A stretch of DNA of 64,000 nt. Source: Planctomycetota bacterium (GTDB lineage: Bacteria; Planctomycetota; OFTM77). The position numbers and the translations under genes were made by a program. Location of the stretch: assembly GCA_029260795.1 (NCBI GenBank), contig JAJDCO010000094.1:62001-126000 (forward strand). The letters are read 5' to 3'. Below, in pieces: positions 1 through 8,279 of the stretch (position 1 is its first letter; each line of letters begins with the position of its first letter). A model generated the notes under the pieces. The model was not told the origin of the DNA. It ran no database searches and saw nothing but the letters and a program-made list of their open reading frames with translations.

Positions 1-336
1 GTCGGCGTGAACAACACCCAGATCGAAGAGCCGCTCGAGAAGATCGACTTGAGAATCACCGTTCAAGGTTCGACCACCGGACGGGATCCCCTCGGTCGTA
101 CTCTCGTCGATCGCAAGCTCCAGAGCGTTCAGTACTGGATCGGTGGGAGCCCGTACGTCGATCTCAACCAGTTCAAGGCTCGGCTCAAGACGATCATCAG
201 CGCCCAGCCGGAGCTCAAGGCGACCCTCGCTCCTCAGAAGGAGGTGCTCACGGACTACGTCGTCAAGCTCATGGATGCCTGTCTTGCCATCGACATGACC
301 GACATCACGTTCAAGGGCTCGACCGCGATCCGGTGA
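1..336 (+). CDS. ExbD/TolR-family biopolymer transport protein, C-terminal part
   Basis: The reading frame is open from base 1 and ends in TGA at 334-336, so the N-terminus, including the single membrane helix expected for this family, lies outside the window. The roughly 111 visible residues show the periplasmic ExbD/TolR layout: a strand with alternating polar and hydrophobic residues (DLRITVQG), a variable middle, then the terminal helix-strand pattern VVKLMDACLAIDMTDITF that closes ExbD proteins. In the family, ExbD or TolR works with the ExbB/TolQ proton channel to pass proton-motive force to TonB-like or Tol partners. A GTG at base 7 is an internal codon, not the start. An intrinsic terminator begins 20 bases after the stop, so this is the last gene of its operon. 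The family assignment rests only on the C-terminal half. Confidence 0.72.
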   Translation, partial: VGVNNTQIEEPLEKIDLRITVQGSTTGRDPLGRTLVDRKLQSVQYWIGGSPYVDLNQFKARLKTIISAQPELKATLAPQKEVLTDYVVKLMDACLAIDMTDITFKGSTAIR

Positions 337-355
337 CGCCCTTCGCAGATTCGTG

Positions 356-389
356 ACGGGAGCCCCGCCTTCGGCGAGGGCTCCCGTTT
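356..389 (+). terminator. Intrinsic terminator after the exbD-like gene
   Basis: ACGGGAGCC (356-364) pairs with GGCTCCCGT (379-387) around an inner CGCC-TTCG-GGCG hairpin, so the loop is the stable C(UUCG)G tetraloop, and a short T run follows. It lies inside the 5' part of a longer GTG-started frame (353) and therefore argues that the next gene starts downstream, at 434. Confidence 0.75.
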
Positions 390-433
390 CGAAAACCCGC
401 TCCTCTCTTGGCGGCCTGGCCGCGCTCCTTCAC

Positions 434-2266
434 ATGTCCGACCGCCCTTCTGCCCGATGCCGGCTTCGCTGGCTCCTCCTGCTCGGGGCCGGCTCCCTCT
501 CGGCCGGCTGCGGTTCGGAATCCCCCCCGACCATCAATCTCCTCCTCATCACGCTCGATACCTGCCGAGCCGATCGCGTCGGGCCCGCCTCCGGCTTGAC
601 TCCCGCTCTCGATCGCCTCGCGGCCGGCGGCCTCCGCTTCGAGCACGCCTACACCGAAGTTCCCATCACGCTCCCAGCCCACGCGTCGCTTCTCACCGGG
701 CTGTATCCACCGTTGCATGGCGTTCGAAACAACGCTCCCGACGCGCTCGGCGATATCCCCACCTTGGCCGAGCGACTTCGTGACTCCGGGTTCTCCACGG
801 CCGCTTTCGTCTCCAGCGAGCCGCTCGCGCGAGGCTGCGGACTCGAGCGCGGCTTCACGGTCTACGACGACGAGCTGCCGCCCCGGGCCCACGATTACCT
901 CTTTCGCGAACGCCCCGGTCGCGAGACCGTGAGTCAGGCGCTCGAGTGGATCGAAACCCATCGCAAGCGCTGGGAGGACTCCGTTCCCTTCTTCGTGTGG
1001 GTGCATCACTTCGGCCCCCACCAACCCTACCGAGCTCCTGAGCCTTGGCAGTCGGACTTCCGCGATCGCCCCTACGACGGCGAAATCCGGGCCGCCGACG
1101 ACGACATCGGTCGCCTGCTCGATCGCTTGAGAGGTGACGGACTTCTCGACCAGACCCTGGTCGTATTCACGGCCGATCACGGCGAAGGGCTCGGTGAGTT
1201 CGAGGCGACCCACGGCTACTATCTCTACGATCCCACGCTGCGCATTCCACTCATCCTCTCCGGTCCCGGCGTGCCCCGCGGAAAAGTGTCGACGAGCCCC
1301 GCCGGCCTGGTCGACATCGTGCCGACCGTGCACGAGCTCCTCGGCCTCCCGCTCCCTGGCCGGCTCTCGGGCGCCTCCCTGCTCGGCACGCGGCGAGCTC
1401 GGCTCTACAGCGAGTCGCTGTACTGCTATCGCAACTTCGGCTGGTCTCCTCTCACGGCGTCGATCGATCGTGCCGGCAAGCTTGTCGACGGTGGCAGCGA
1501 GCAACGCTGGTTCACTCGAGAACTCGAGGGTGCCGGCTTCGACGAGACGACGGACCGACGAGATGCGGACCCCGAAGACTTCGCCCGCCGACTCGCGCAG
1601 CTGCGGGCTCAAGAGGCGCACCTCGAGGCGCGAGCAACCGAGTTTCCCGAGCCCCGCCGCGTACCTCGCGACCTGGCCGCACTTGGCTACTTGAGCGGAG
1701 AACCGAGCGATGCGGAGGACCCGACGCTGCCTCGCCGCTCGCCGCTCGCGAGCCATGACATCGTCGACGGCCTCGACATCGCTCGACGCCTTCTCTCCGA
1801 GGGCAGCCCCCTCGCCGCGCTCGCCCGACTGAGAAAGTTGGAAGCAATCGACGCCTCGAATCCCGAGATCCCGTTCTGGCGAGGACGTACTCTGGCCCGA
1901 ATCAGCACGCTGGAGCGGTCGCAGGACTTCGCACGCGAAGCGCGCGCGGCTTACCTGCGGGTCCTCGAGCTCCGCCCGGGCCATCATCAGGCGCGCCTCC
2001 TAGCCGACTGGCAGCTCGTGCGTCTGGGTGATTTCGAGGCCGCCCATGCGAGCCTGCATGGAATGCTTCGCGGCGACTCTTCCCAGGACTCGAAGACCTG
2101 GGAGCTCTACGCCCGCTTGCTCGCCACTGAGCGAGCCGAGCTCGATGCGGTCCCGACGAACGCCTTGTACGATCCGGCCGCGGCTCGCGTCGCGGCCGAG
2201 GCGGCCGTGAAGTACGACCCGAGCAACGAATCGGCACGGGAGCTCTTGTCGGTGCTGCCGAAGTAG
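434..2266 (+). CDS. Sulfatase-fold (alkaline phosphatase superfamily) lipoprotein with C-terminal TPRs
   Basis: This is a 610-residue exported protein. An in-frame GTG at 353 would add 27 residues, but that stretch overlaps a terminator. ATG 434 gives a clean lipoprotein signal (LSAGC, Cys26), so 434 was chosen. The sulfatase/phosphoglycerol-transferase fold spans about residues 35-340: the metal-binding LITLDTCRADR near the N-terminus, the active-site region TLPAHASLLTG at residue 79 onward, and the second metal site FTADHGEGLGE. The sulfatase formylglycine motif (C/S-x-P-x-R) is absent: Thr79 replaces the Cys/Ser and His83 the Arg. Classical sulfatase activity is therefore unlikely. A phospho-transferase or phosphodiesterase role using Thr, as in lipid phosphoethanolamine transferases, is possible. 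Residues about 440-605 are TPR-like helices. The substrate is unknown. Confidence 0.8.
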   Translation: MSDRPSARCRLRWLLLLGAGSLSAGCGSESPPTINLLLITLDTCRADRVGPASGLTPALDRLAAGGLRFEHAYTEVPITLPAHASLLTGLYPPLHGVRNNAPDALGDIPTLAERLRDSGFSTAAFVSSEPLARGCGLERGFTVYDDELPPRAHDYLFRERPGRETVSQALEWIETHRKRWEDSVPFFVWVHHFGPHQPYRAPEPWQSDFRDRPYDGEIRAADDDIGRLLDRLRGDGLLDQTLVVFTADHGEGLGEFEATHGYYLYDPTLRIPLILSGPGVPRGKVSTSPAGLVDIVPTVHELLGLPLPGRLSGASLLGTRRARLYSESLYCYRNFGWSPLTASIDRAGKLVDGGSEQRWFTRELEGAGFDETTDRRDADPEDFARRLAQLRAQEAHLEARATEFPEPRRVPRDLAALGYLSGEPSDAEDPTLPRRSPLASHDIVDGLDIARRLLSEGSPLAALARLRKLEAIDASNPEIPFWRGRTLARISTLERSQDFAREARAAYLRVLELRPGHHQARLLADWQLVRLGDFEAAHASLHGMLRGDSSQDSKTWELYARLLATERAELDAVPTNALYDPAAARVAAEAAVKYDPSNESARELLSVLPK

Positions 2267-2395
2267 ATCGAGTCGTGCCGAGCGGTGCGAGCGAGGGGAA
2301 CGGATTCGAATCGAGCGAGGGGGCAATCGGCCGGGATGGCTCGCAGCACCGTGAAAAGGGCGGGATGTGCATCGGCGCCGGTGGGAAAAAGACCT

Positions 2396-2425
2396 TTGAC
2401 ACCGATTCCGTGGCGTTGATATACT
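2396..2425 (+). promoter_or_regulatory. Strong sigma70-type promoter for the secretin gene
   Basis: TTGACA (2396-2401, perfect -35) and TATACT (2420-2425, five of six to the -10 consensus) are separated by 18 bp. They stand in a 344-base gap with no gene. The implied 5' leader before the secretin start is about 180 nt; I see no recognisable riboswitch in it. Confidence 0.7.
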
Positions 2426-2610
2426 CCCCCGACTTTGTACGGAACCTGCAACGCTGCACCACCTTGGAAGCACATGGAGCACGGTCGCGAGACGTCGCGG
2501 TCGGGCGTAGGAGAACGCGGTGCGAGGCCGCCGCGATCGAGGGGTAAAGCACCAGCGTCGTGCAGGGGTCTGTGCCTCACAGAGCCCGACAAACGGCTAG
2601 GAAGGTGGAG

Positions 2611-5274
2611 ATGATGGAACTGAGGTGTCGACCTCCGGCGGCCCGGGAACTGTCCGTGCTCCTGCTCGGCGCAGCTCTTCTTCTCAGCGCTTGTACGGGG
2701 ACGAGCGCTGAGCGTGAGGAGCCGAGCAAAGAACGGACGTCTGTCCCGGCGGCCATGAACGAACCGATCGCGGAGACTTCTTCCGAGACGGCGACGACCG
2801 AAGCGATCGAGCCGGGCATCCGCCAGGACGACGATCGCGAGATCTCGCTGCTCGAGCAGAAGAACCGCGTCATGGTGCGCAATCACATCACTCGGGCCCA
2901 AGAGCTGATGGAGCGGCTCGAGTACCAGCAGGCGAAGACCGAGCTGGTGAAGGCCCTCGCACTGGATGGAACGAACCTCGAAGCTCGCCGCTTGCTCGAT
3001 CAAGTCGGTGAGCTTCTCGGCGAGCGTCCGGGTGAGCTGCGAACGTTGTTGGATCAGCTCGGAACCCAAGAGGCCGTTCGCGCGGAGCAGGCGCGACTCG
3101 AGGCCGAGGAGCTGTTCAGCGACGCGATGACGGCCCTTTCGAATGAGCGCTACGACGACGCGATTCGCGATCTCGAGCGTGCTCAGCTTCAGATCCAGTA
3201 CTCGCCGGCCGCCGTCGAGTGGGGAGATCTGAGCGAGCGCACGAACGAGCGTCTTCAGGAAGCGCGCACCGCTCGCCAAGGCTACCTGGACGGGCAGCGT
3301 GAGCTTCAGCAGCGCGAGATCTACGAAGAGCTGCAGCGACAGGAGAAGCAGGAGCGTCAGCTCCGAGCCTCACGCATCGATCGATTGCTGATCGAGGCGA
3401 TCGACAAGTTCGAGCTGCAGCAGTACGACGCCACGATCAAGCTCGCTCTGCAAGTTCTCGAGGTCGATCCGGACAACCGCCGGGCCCGCGAGCTGAACGA
3501 CACGGCCCAGAAGGCCTATCACCGCAAGGTGGACGAGGACTTCGTCCGCGAGCGCGCCAAGCGCTATCGCAACTGGGCTCAAGACATCGCCGAGAGCAAG
3601 ATCCCCTACTCGGGGATCCTCAAGTGGAGCGATCGCGCCCATTGGCAAGAGATCACGCGCAAGCGTCGCGACGCCTCGGGCGTGTATCTCGAAGACTCCG
3701 ACGATCCGACGACGCGGGAGCTGCGCTCCCGATTGAGCACGGAGATGATCAGCCGCGTGACGTTCGATGACGACGATCTCGAGTCGGTCATCAACTTCCT
3801 GCAGGCCAGCACGGGCATCAACTTCATCATCGACAGCGAGGTGCTCGACCAGTACGAGACCGATGGGACCCCGATCCAGGGTGTCAACCTCTCGAACATG
3901 ACGGCCGAGAACATCCTCAACTGGGTGCTGCAATATGCCGGTGAGGGCGTCACCTACACGTTCCTCCACGGCACCGTCTACATCACGACTCAAGAGAAGG
4001 CCTCGAAGGGTCGCTCGATCGTCGTACTGCACGACATTCGGGACCTGACGATCGGCCTGACCGACTTCAGCGGACCGAAGCTCGAAGAGATCAAGCTGCC
4101 GGGCTCGGGATTCGAAGAGGAAGAGACCTCGGTCTTTGGCACGGCGGGTGAAACCGTCCCGGCCATCGCTCCCGAGGACTTGCTCGAGCTCGTCCAAGAG
4201 AACGTGCGCGTCGATTCCTGGGAGATCCCGGGCAATGCGATCGACATCTCCGCCGGTCAGCTTCTGGTCGTGAACTCGCCCGACGTCCAGCAGGAGGTCA
4301 AGCAGTTCCTCGGCGACTTGCGCCGCTTCTCGGGTGTGGTCGTGACGATCGAGAGCCGCTTCGTCACCGTGACCGACGCTTTCCTCCAGGAGATCGGCGT
4401 CGACTTCCGTGGCTTGGGTGGCGAGAAGGGCACGCTGAGCAACCTCGATGACGTGACCAACGGCCTCGAGGACAATGCCTCGAGGGCGTTCGACAACACG
4501 GGCCCCGGCCCGCTGCTCGGCGCCGGAGGCAACCCGTCGAGTGGTATCTTCTTCAACGACGGCTCGGACGGAGACGCCCGTGGCCGGACCGAGAACATCT
4601 TCGACGAGGCGCTCGGTGGCATCCTGAGTAATACCGGTGGTGGCTCCTTCCAGTTCGCCATCCTCGACGACACCGAGTTCAACATCGTCCTTCGCATGGT
4701 CGAGAAGGAGCTCAAGAGCAACATCGTCACGGCGCCGACCCTGACGGTGTACAACGCTCAGCGCGCCTACGTGACCATGATCAACGAGGTGGCCTACATT
4801 CAGGACTTCGATGTCGAGGTGGCTCAGACGGCGTTCATCGCCGACCCTCAGATCGGTGTGATTCCCGACGGGATCGTCCTCGACGTGCGCCCGACCGTGA
4901 GCGCCGACCGCAGGTACATCACCCTCGAGGTGCAGACGACGGTCGCGAACCTGACTCGACCCATTCCGACCTTCTCGACGACCCTCGGTGGTACCACCGG
5001 CTCGGTCACGATTCAGCTTCCCGAGGTGCGCGTCTCCAACGCCGCCACGACGGTTCGCGTGCCCGACGGTGGCTCGCTGATCCTGGGTGGGTTGAAGACC
5101 ATCGCGTCGGTCGAGCGCCGCTCCGAGATTCCCTGGTTCTCCAACATTCCGATCCTGAGCTTCTTGCTCGGCCGGCGCGGCAAGTCCGAAGAGGTCGAGA
5201 ACCTCATGATTCTGATCAAGGCGCACATCACCGACGTCCGCGAGATGGAGCCCGCCTTCATCGAGGACAAGTGA
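2611..5274 (+). CDS. TPR-containing secretin lipoprotein (GspD/PilQ superfamily)
   Basis: An 887-residue outer-membrane secretin. The frame is open from 2560, but ATG 2611 has GGAAGG and GGAG immediately upstream and gives a lipoprotein signal (LLSAC, Cys28). Residues about 90-330 are helical and TPR-like, with a charged Gln/Glu-rich coiled-coil stretch. Residues about 400-560 hold the secretin N-type domains, including a short domain around FDDDDLESVINFLQASTG. The last 230 residues are the secretin beta domain, with ITLEVQTTVANL, then VRVPDGGSLILGGL and a terminal segment ending LMILIKAHITDV. Secretins form gated rings for type II or type IV pilus systems. No other secretion gene (ATPase, platform, pseudopilin) is in view, so the system it serves is unknown. 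It sits alone between a strong promoter and a terminator. Confidence 0.88.
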   Translation: MMELRCRPPAARELSVLLLGAALLLSACTGTSAEREEPSKERTSVPAAMNEPIAETSSETATTEAIEPGIRQDDDREISLLEQKNRVMVRNHITRAQELMERLEYQQAKTELVKALALDGTNLEARRLLDQVGELLGERPGELRTLLDQLGTQEAVRAEQARLEAEELFSDAMTALSNERYDDAIRDLERAQLQIQYSPAAVEWGDLSERTNERLQEARTARQGYLDGQRELQQREIYEELQRQEKQERQLRASRIDRLLIEAIDKFELQQYDATIKLALQVLEVDPDNRRARELNDTAQKAYHRKVDEDFVRERAKRYRNWAQDIAESKIPYSGILKWSDRAHWQEITRKRRDASGVYLEDSDDPTTRELRSRLSTEMISRVTFDDDDLESVINFLQASTGINFIIDSEVLDQYETDGTPIQGVNLSNMTAENILNWVLQYAGEGVTYTFLHGTVYITTQEKASKGRSIVVLHDIRDLTIGLTDFSGPKLEEIKLPGSGFEEEETSVFGTAGETVPAIAPEDLLELVQENVRVDSWEIPGNAIDISAGQLLVVNSPDVQQEVKQFLGDLRRFSGVVVTIESRFVTVTDAFLQEIGVDFRGLGGEKGTLSNLDDVTNGLEDNASRAFDNTGPGPLLGAGGNPSSGIFFNDGSDGDARGRTENIFDEALGGILSNTGGGSFQFAILDDTEFNIVLRMVEKELKSNIVTAPTLTVYNAQRAYVTMINEVAYIQDFDVEVAQTAFIADPQIGVIPDGIVLDVRPTVSADRRYITLEVQTTVANLTRPIPTFSTTLGGTTGSVTIQLPEVRVSNAATTVRVPDGGSLILGGLKTIASVERRSEIPWFSNIPILSFLLGRRGKSEEVENLMILIKAHITDVREMEPAFIEDK

Positions 5275-5329
5275 TGAAGGGCTCCAACGGGCCCCCGGCC
5301 TCGATCCGTTGAGACTGACATTCGCGAGA

Positions 5330-5369
5330 GGGACCCGAGCCATCCGGTTCGGGTCCCTTTTCTTTTTCT
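5330..5369 (+). terminator. Intrinsic terminator after the secretin gene
   Basis: GGGACCCGAGCC (5330-5341) pairs with GGTTCGGGTCCC (5346-5357): 12 bp with one G-U pair and loop ATCC, followed by TTTTCTTTTTC. This is a textbook rho-independent terminator. Confidence 0.9.
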
Positions 5370-5380
5370 GAACGAGCCGC

Positions 5381-6166
5381 ATGGCGTCCGATCCGACGAG
5401 CGCCTCGAGCAAGCGCGTCCTGCGCGCCATCTTCTTCGACGTCGACGACACCCTCTTCTCGACGTCCGAGTTTGCCCAGCTCGCTCGCCACCGCGCGATC
5501 GATGCCATGATCCGCTACGGCTTGCGCATGAGCCGCAGCGATGCCTATCGCGAGCTCGAAGAGGTCATCCGCGAGTTCACCTCGAACTACGAGCAGCACT
5601 ACGACAAGCTGCTCCGCCGGATCGATCCGACGCTCTACGCCGGCGTGAACCCCGCCATCCTCATCGCGGCCGGCGTGATCCACTACCACCAGACCAAGAT
5701 CAAGCAGCTGCGGGTCTTCCCGGACGTCTTGAGGGTCTTGCGCTTGATGTCGAAGGCGCCGGTGACCCTCGGTGTCATCACCGCCGGACTCACCATCAAG
5801 CAGGCCGAGAAGATCCTCCGGTTGCGCATCTATCAGTACCTCGACCCGCGCGCCATTTTCATCTCCGACCAGATCGGCATCTCCAAGCCGAACGTGAAGC
5901 TCTATCAGCGCGCCTGCGAATCGGTGGGCGTCGCTCCGGCCGAAGCGATGTATGTCGGGGACAACGCCCCCAACGACGTCGATCCGCCGAATCGACTGGG
6001 GATGGTGTCGGTGCTCTCCCGCCGCGAAGGCAGCAAGTACTCCAAGGAAGCCGGACTCACGAGCCCCGATTACGTGATCCACACTTTCGACGACCTACTC
6101 ACCCTGCTCGACCGGGACTTCGATCTGCAAGCGGTGCTACCGAAGCCACCGCGGTCCAGCGACTGA
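5381..6166 (+). CDS. HAD-superfamily hydrolase (phosphatase)
   Basis: A 261-residue cytoplasmic protein with all four HAD motifs in order: motif I FFDVDDTLF (nucleophile Asp20, acid/base Asp22), motif II VITAG, motif III Lys in ISKPN, and motif IV GDNAPNDVDPPN. A helical C1-type cap lies between motifs I and II (residues about 28-120). This places it with the HAD-IA phosphatases, whose members hydrolyse small phosphorylated metabolites such as 2-phosphoglycolate or glyceraldehyde 3-phosphate; the substrate cannot be read from sequence. It starts 12 bases after the secretin terminator and has no partner in the same direction; the next genes are convergent. Start ATG 5381. Confidence 0.88.
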   Translation: MASDPTSASSKRVLRAIFFDVDDTLFSTSEFAQLARHRAIDAMIRYGLRMSRSDAYRELEEVIREFTSNYEQHYDKLLRRIDPTLYAGVNPAILIAAGVIHYHQTKIKQLRVFPDVLRVLRLMSKAPVTLGVITAGLTIKQAEKILRLRIYQYLDPRAIFISDQIGISKPNVKLYQRACESVGVAPAEAMYVGDNAPNDVDPPNRLGMVSVLSRREGSKYSKEAGLTSPDYVIHTFDDLLTLLDRDFDLQAVLPKPPRSSD

Positions 6167-6208
6167 GTCGGCCGATCGTCGGAGGCCCGAACTCTTCAGC
6201 GGACGGAA

Positions 6209-6247
6209 GTCCGCCCTCCGGGGCGCGCGATGCGGTCCGCCCTCCGG
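6209..6247. repeat. 13-bp direct repeat in a convergent spacer
   Basis: GTCCGCCCTCCGG occurs at 6209-6221 and again at 6235-6247. The first copy also closes a 6-bp hairpin (GCGGAC 6199-6204 with GTCCGC 6209-6214, loop GGAA). It lies between the convergent HAD and oppF genes, where a bidirectional termination signal could sit, but there is no T run. Confidence 0.5.
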
Positions 6248-6270
6248 TCGATCTCAGCGGCACCCCGCAC

Positions 6271-7260
6271 TCAGCTGGGTGACACTCCGGCGTCACAGAG
6301 GTGACACGCCGTAACCGTCCCTTGGCCGATGTCGGTGAGCACCGGAACCTCCTGGCGGCAGCGATCTCCCGGGACGCGCTCGCGCTCCTGGCACCGCGGG
6401 TGGAAGTGGCAGCCCGAGGGAGGTGTCAACGGCGACGGGACATCCCCTTCGAGAACGATGCGTTGGCGCTGGGCTTCGAGGACCGGATCGGGCACGGGAA
6501 TCGCCGAGAGGAGCGCTTGGGTGTAGGGATGCTGCGGAGCCGCGAAGAGCCGGTCGCGCTCGGCGGCTTCCACGATGCGGCCGAGGTACATCACGGCAAC
6601 GCGATCGCACAGATGCCGCACCACGGCCAGATCGTGTGCGATGAACAAGTACGTGAGCCCGAATCGATCCTGGAGAGATTGCAGCAGGTTGATGATTTGG
6701 GATTGGATCGAGACGTCGAGGGCGCTGACCGGCTCATCGCAGATGATGATCTCCGGCTCGAGCGCCAGAGCCCGCGCCACGCCGATGCGCTGGCGCTGCC
6801 CACCGGAGAACTCGTGCGGGTATCGATTGATGTGGCGCGGATTGAGCCCCACGGCGTCCAGGAGCGCCAGGGCCCTCAGGCGTCGGTCCCGGGGCTTGCC
6901 CAAGCGATGGATCGCCAGTGGCTCTGCCAGGATCGAGGCCACGGTCTGCCGCGGGTCCAGTGAGGCGTACGGGTCTTGGAAGATCATCTGAATGCGACGC
7001 CGATAAGGCAGCCATTCGCTTCGGCTCAAGTCGGTGAGTTCTACGTCGTCGAGGCGGACCGATCCCGACGTTGCCTTGAGGAGCCCGATGAGAGTGCGGG
7101 CGGTCGTCGACTTTCCGCAACCCGACTCCCCCACCAGACCCAGGCTCTCGCCCCGACGCAGCTCGAAGGAGACGCCATCGACCGCCCGCACTACTCCGCC
7201 CCGCGAGCCGCGCACGCGAAAGTGCTTGCAGAGATCCTCGACCACGAGCTGGACGCTCAT
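6271..7260 (-). CDS. oppF: Oligopeptide/dipeptide ABC transporter ATP-binding protein
   Basis: A 329-residue ABC ATPase. Walker A is GESGCGKST, the signature is FSGGQRQR, and Walker B is IIICDEP, with the switch His in FIAHDLAVV. The C-terminal extension HPYTQALLSAIP followed by a Cys cluster (CHFHPRC, then C residues to the end) is the oligopeptide-type domain with its iron-sulfur-like cysteine motif that marks OppD/OppF/DppD/DppF. ATG 7260 overlaps the upstream oppD stop in an ATGA junction, so the two are translationally coupled. Together with OppD it should form the heterodimeric motor of the importer encoded upstream. It is the last gene of the operon. Confidence 0.92.
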   Translation of the reverse strand: MSVQLVVEDLCKHFRVRGSRGGVVRAVDGVSFELRRGESLGLVGESGCGKSTTARTLIGLLKATSGSVRLDDVELTDLSRSEWLPYRRRIQMIFQDPYASLDPRQTVASILAEPLAIHRLGKPRDRRLRALALLDAVGLNPRHINRYPHEFSGGQRQRIGVARALALEPEIIICDEPVSALDVSIQSQIINLLQSLQDRFGLTYLFIAHDLAVVRHLCDRVAVMYLGRIVEAAERDRLFAAPQHPYTQALLSAIPVPDPVLEAQRQRIVLEGDVPSPLTPPSGCHFHPRCQERERVPGDRCRQEVPVLTDIGQGTVTACHLCDAGVSPS

Positions 7261-8279
7261 GCCTTCTCCCCCGCCGCGGTCGCACCCGAGACGACGTCCT
7301 CGGAGAAGAAGCAGGACGAGCGACGCCGTGCCCGGTCACCCACCGGAGCCAGCGCCGGACGCTCGAGCGCGCAGCGATCGATGCGCCACGCACAACGCGG
7401 CTCGAAGGCACAGCCCGGCGGGAGCTCGGCAAGGTCGGGCGGCTGACCGGTGATGGTGCGCAGCATCGCTCCCGGCGTGCCCGTGAGCGTGGGAACGCTC
7501 GCCAGTAGCCCTTCAGTGTACGGATGGGCCGGTTGCTCGAAGAGCGGTGGGGTCGGAGCGGTCTCGACCAGCCTTCCGGCATACATGACGTGCACGCGAT
7601 CGGCCATGCCGGCCACGATTCCGAGGTCGTGGGTGATCAGGAGGATGGCGGTCCCGTGGGAAGCTTGCAGGGCCTTCATCAGCTCGAGGATCTGCGCTTG
7701 GATCGTCACGTCGAGTGCTGTCGTCGGCTCGTCGGCAAAGAGCAGCTTGGGACGACACAGCAGTGCCATGGCGATCATCACCCTCTGCCGCATCCCTCCG
7801 GACAGCTCATGTGGGTAGGCATCGAAGCGAGCTTCGGGGTGCGGGATGCCGACGTCACCCAGCCCGGCGACACAGAGCTGCCTGGCCTCCCGCCGTCCCA
7901 TTCCCCGATGAATCTCCAGCACCTCGGCCAGCTGCTGCCCGACCGTGAGGAGCGGGTTCAACGACGTCATGGGGTCCTGGAAGATCATGCTGATCTCGTT
8001 ACCTCGGATCCGGCGCAGCTCGACCTCCCGCAGCCGAGTCAAGTCGCGGCCGCCCCAAAGGATGCCGTCACTGCTCACGACGCCGGGGGGATTCGGGATC
8101 AGCCCGAGGATCGCCAGGCTCGTCACCGACTTCCCGGAGCCCGACTCACCGACGAGGGCCAGCGTCTCCCCCGGCTCCATGTCGAACGTCACGCCGGCCA
8201 CCGCCTCGACGCTTCCCTGATGGGTTTCGAAGGTGACCCGCAGGTCTCGTACCGAGAGGAGGGTTTCGGGGCCGGCCAT
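7257..8279 (-). CDS. oppD: Oligopeptide/dipeptide ABC transporter ATP-binding protein
   Basis: A 340-residue ABC ATPase, partner of OppF. The open frame extends to 8393, but ATG 8279 gives the family N-terminus (LLSVRDLRVTF) and forms a TGATG junction with the oppC stop, so 8279 was chosen. Walker A is GESGSGKS, the signature LSGGMRQR, Walker B LLFADEPTTALD, and the H-loop ITHDLGIV. The C-terminal oligopeptide domain has HPYTEGLLASVP and a Cys-containing tail (CAFEPRC). This protein energises uptake through OppB/OppC at the inner membrane. Confidence 0.92.
   Translation of the reverse strand: MAGPETLLSVRDLRVTFETHQGSVEAVAGVTFDMEPGETLALVGESGSGKSVTSLAILGLIPNPPGVVSSDGILWGGRDLTRLREVELRRIRGNEISMIFQDPMTSLNPLLTVGQQLAEVLEIHRGMGRREARQLCVAGLGDVGIPHPEARFDAYPHELSGGMRQRVMIAMALLCRPKLLFADEPTTALDVTIQAQILELMKALQASHGTAILLITHDLGIVAGMADRVHVMYAGRLVETAPTPPLFEQPAHPYTEGLLASVPTLTGTPGAMLRTITGQPPDLAELPPGCAFEPRCAWRIDRCALERPALAPVGDRARRRSSCFFSEDVVSGATAAGEKA

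Noticed and set aside
3370..5508. A 712-codon open frame on the minus strand
   Set aside because: Antisense to the secretin gene; crosses the intrinsic terminator and lacks any signal or domain.
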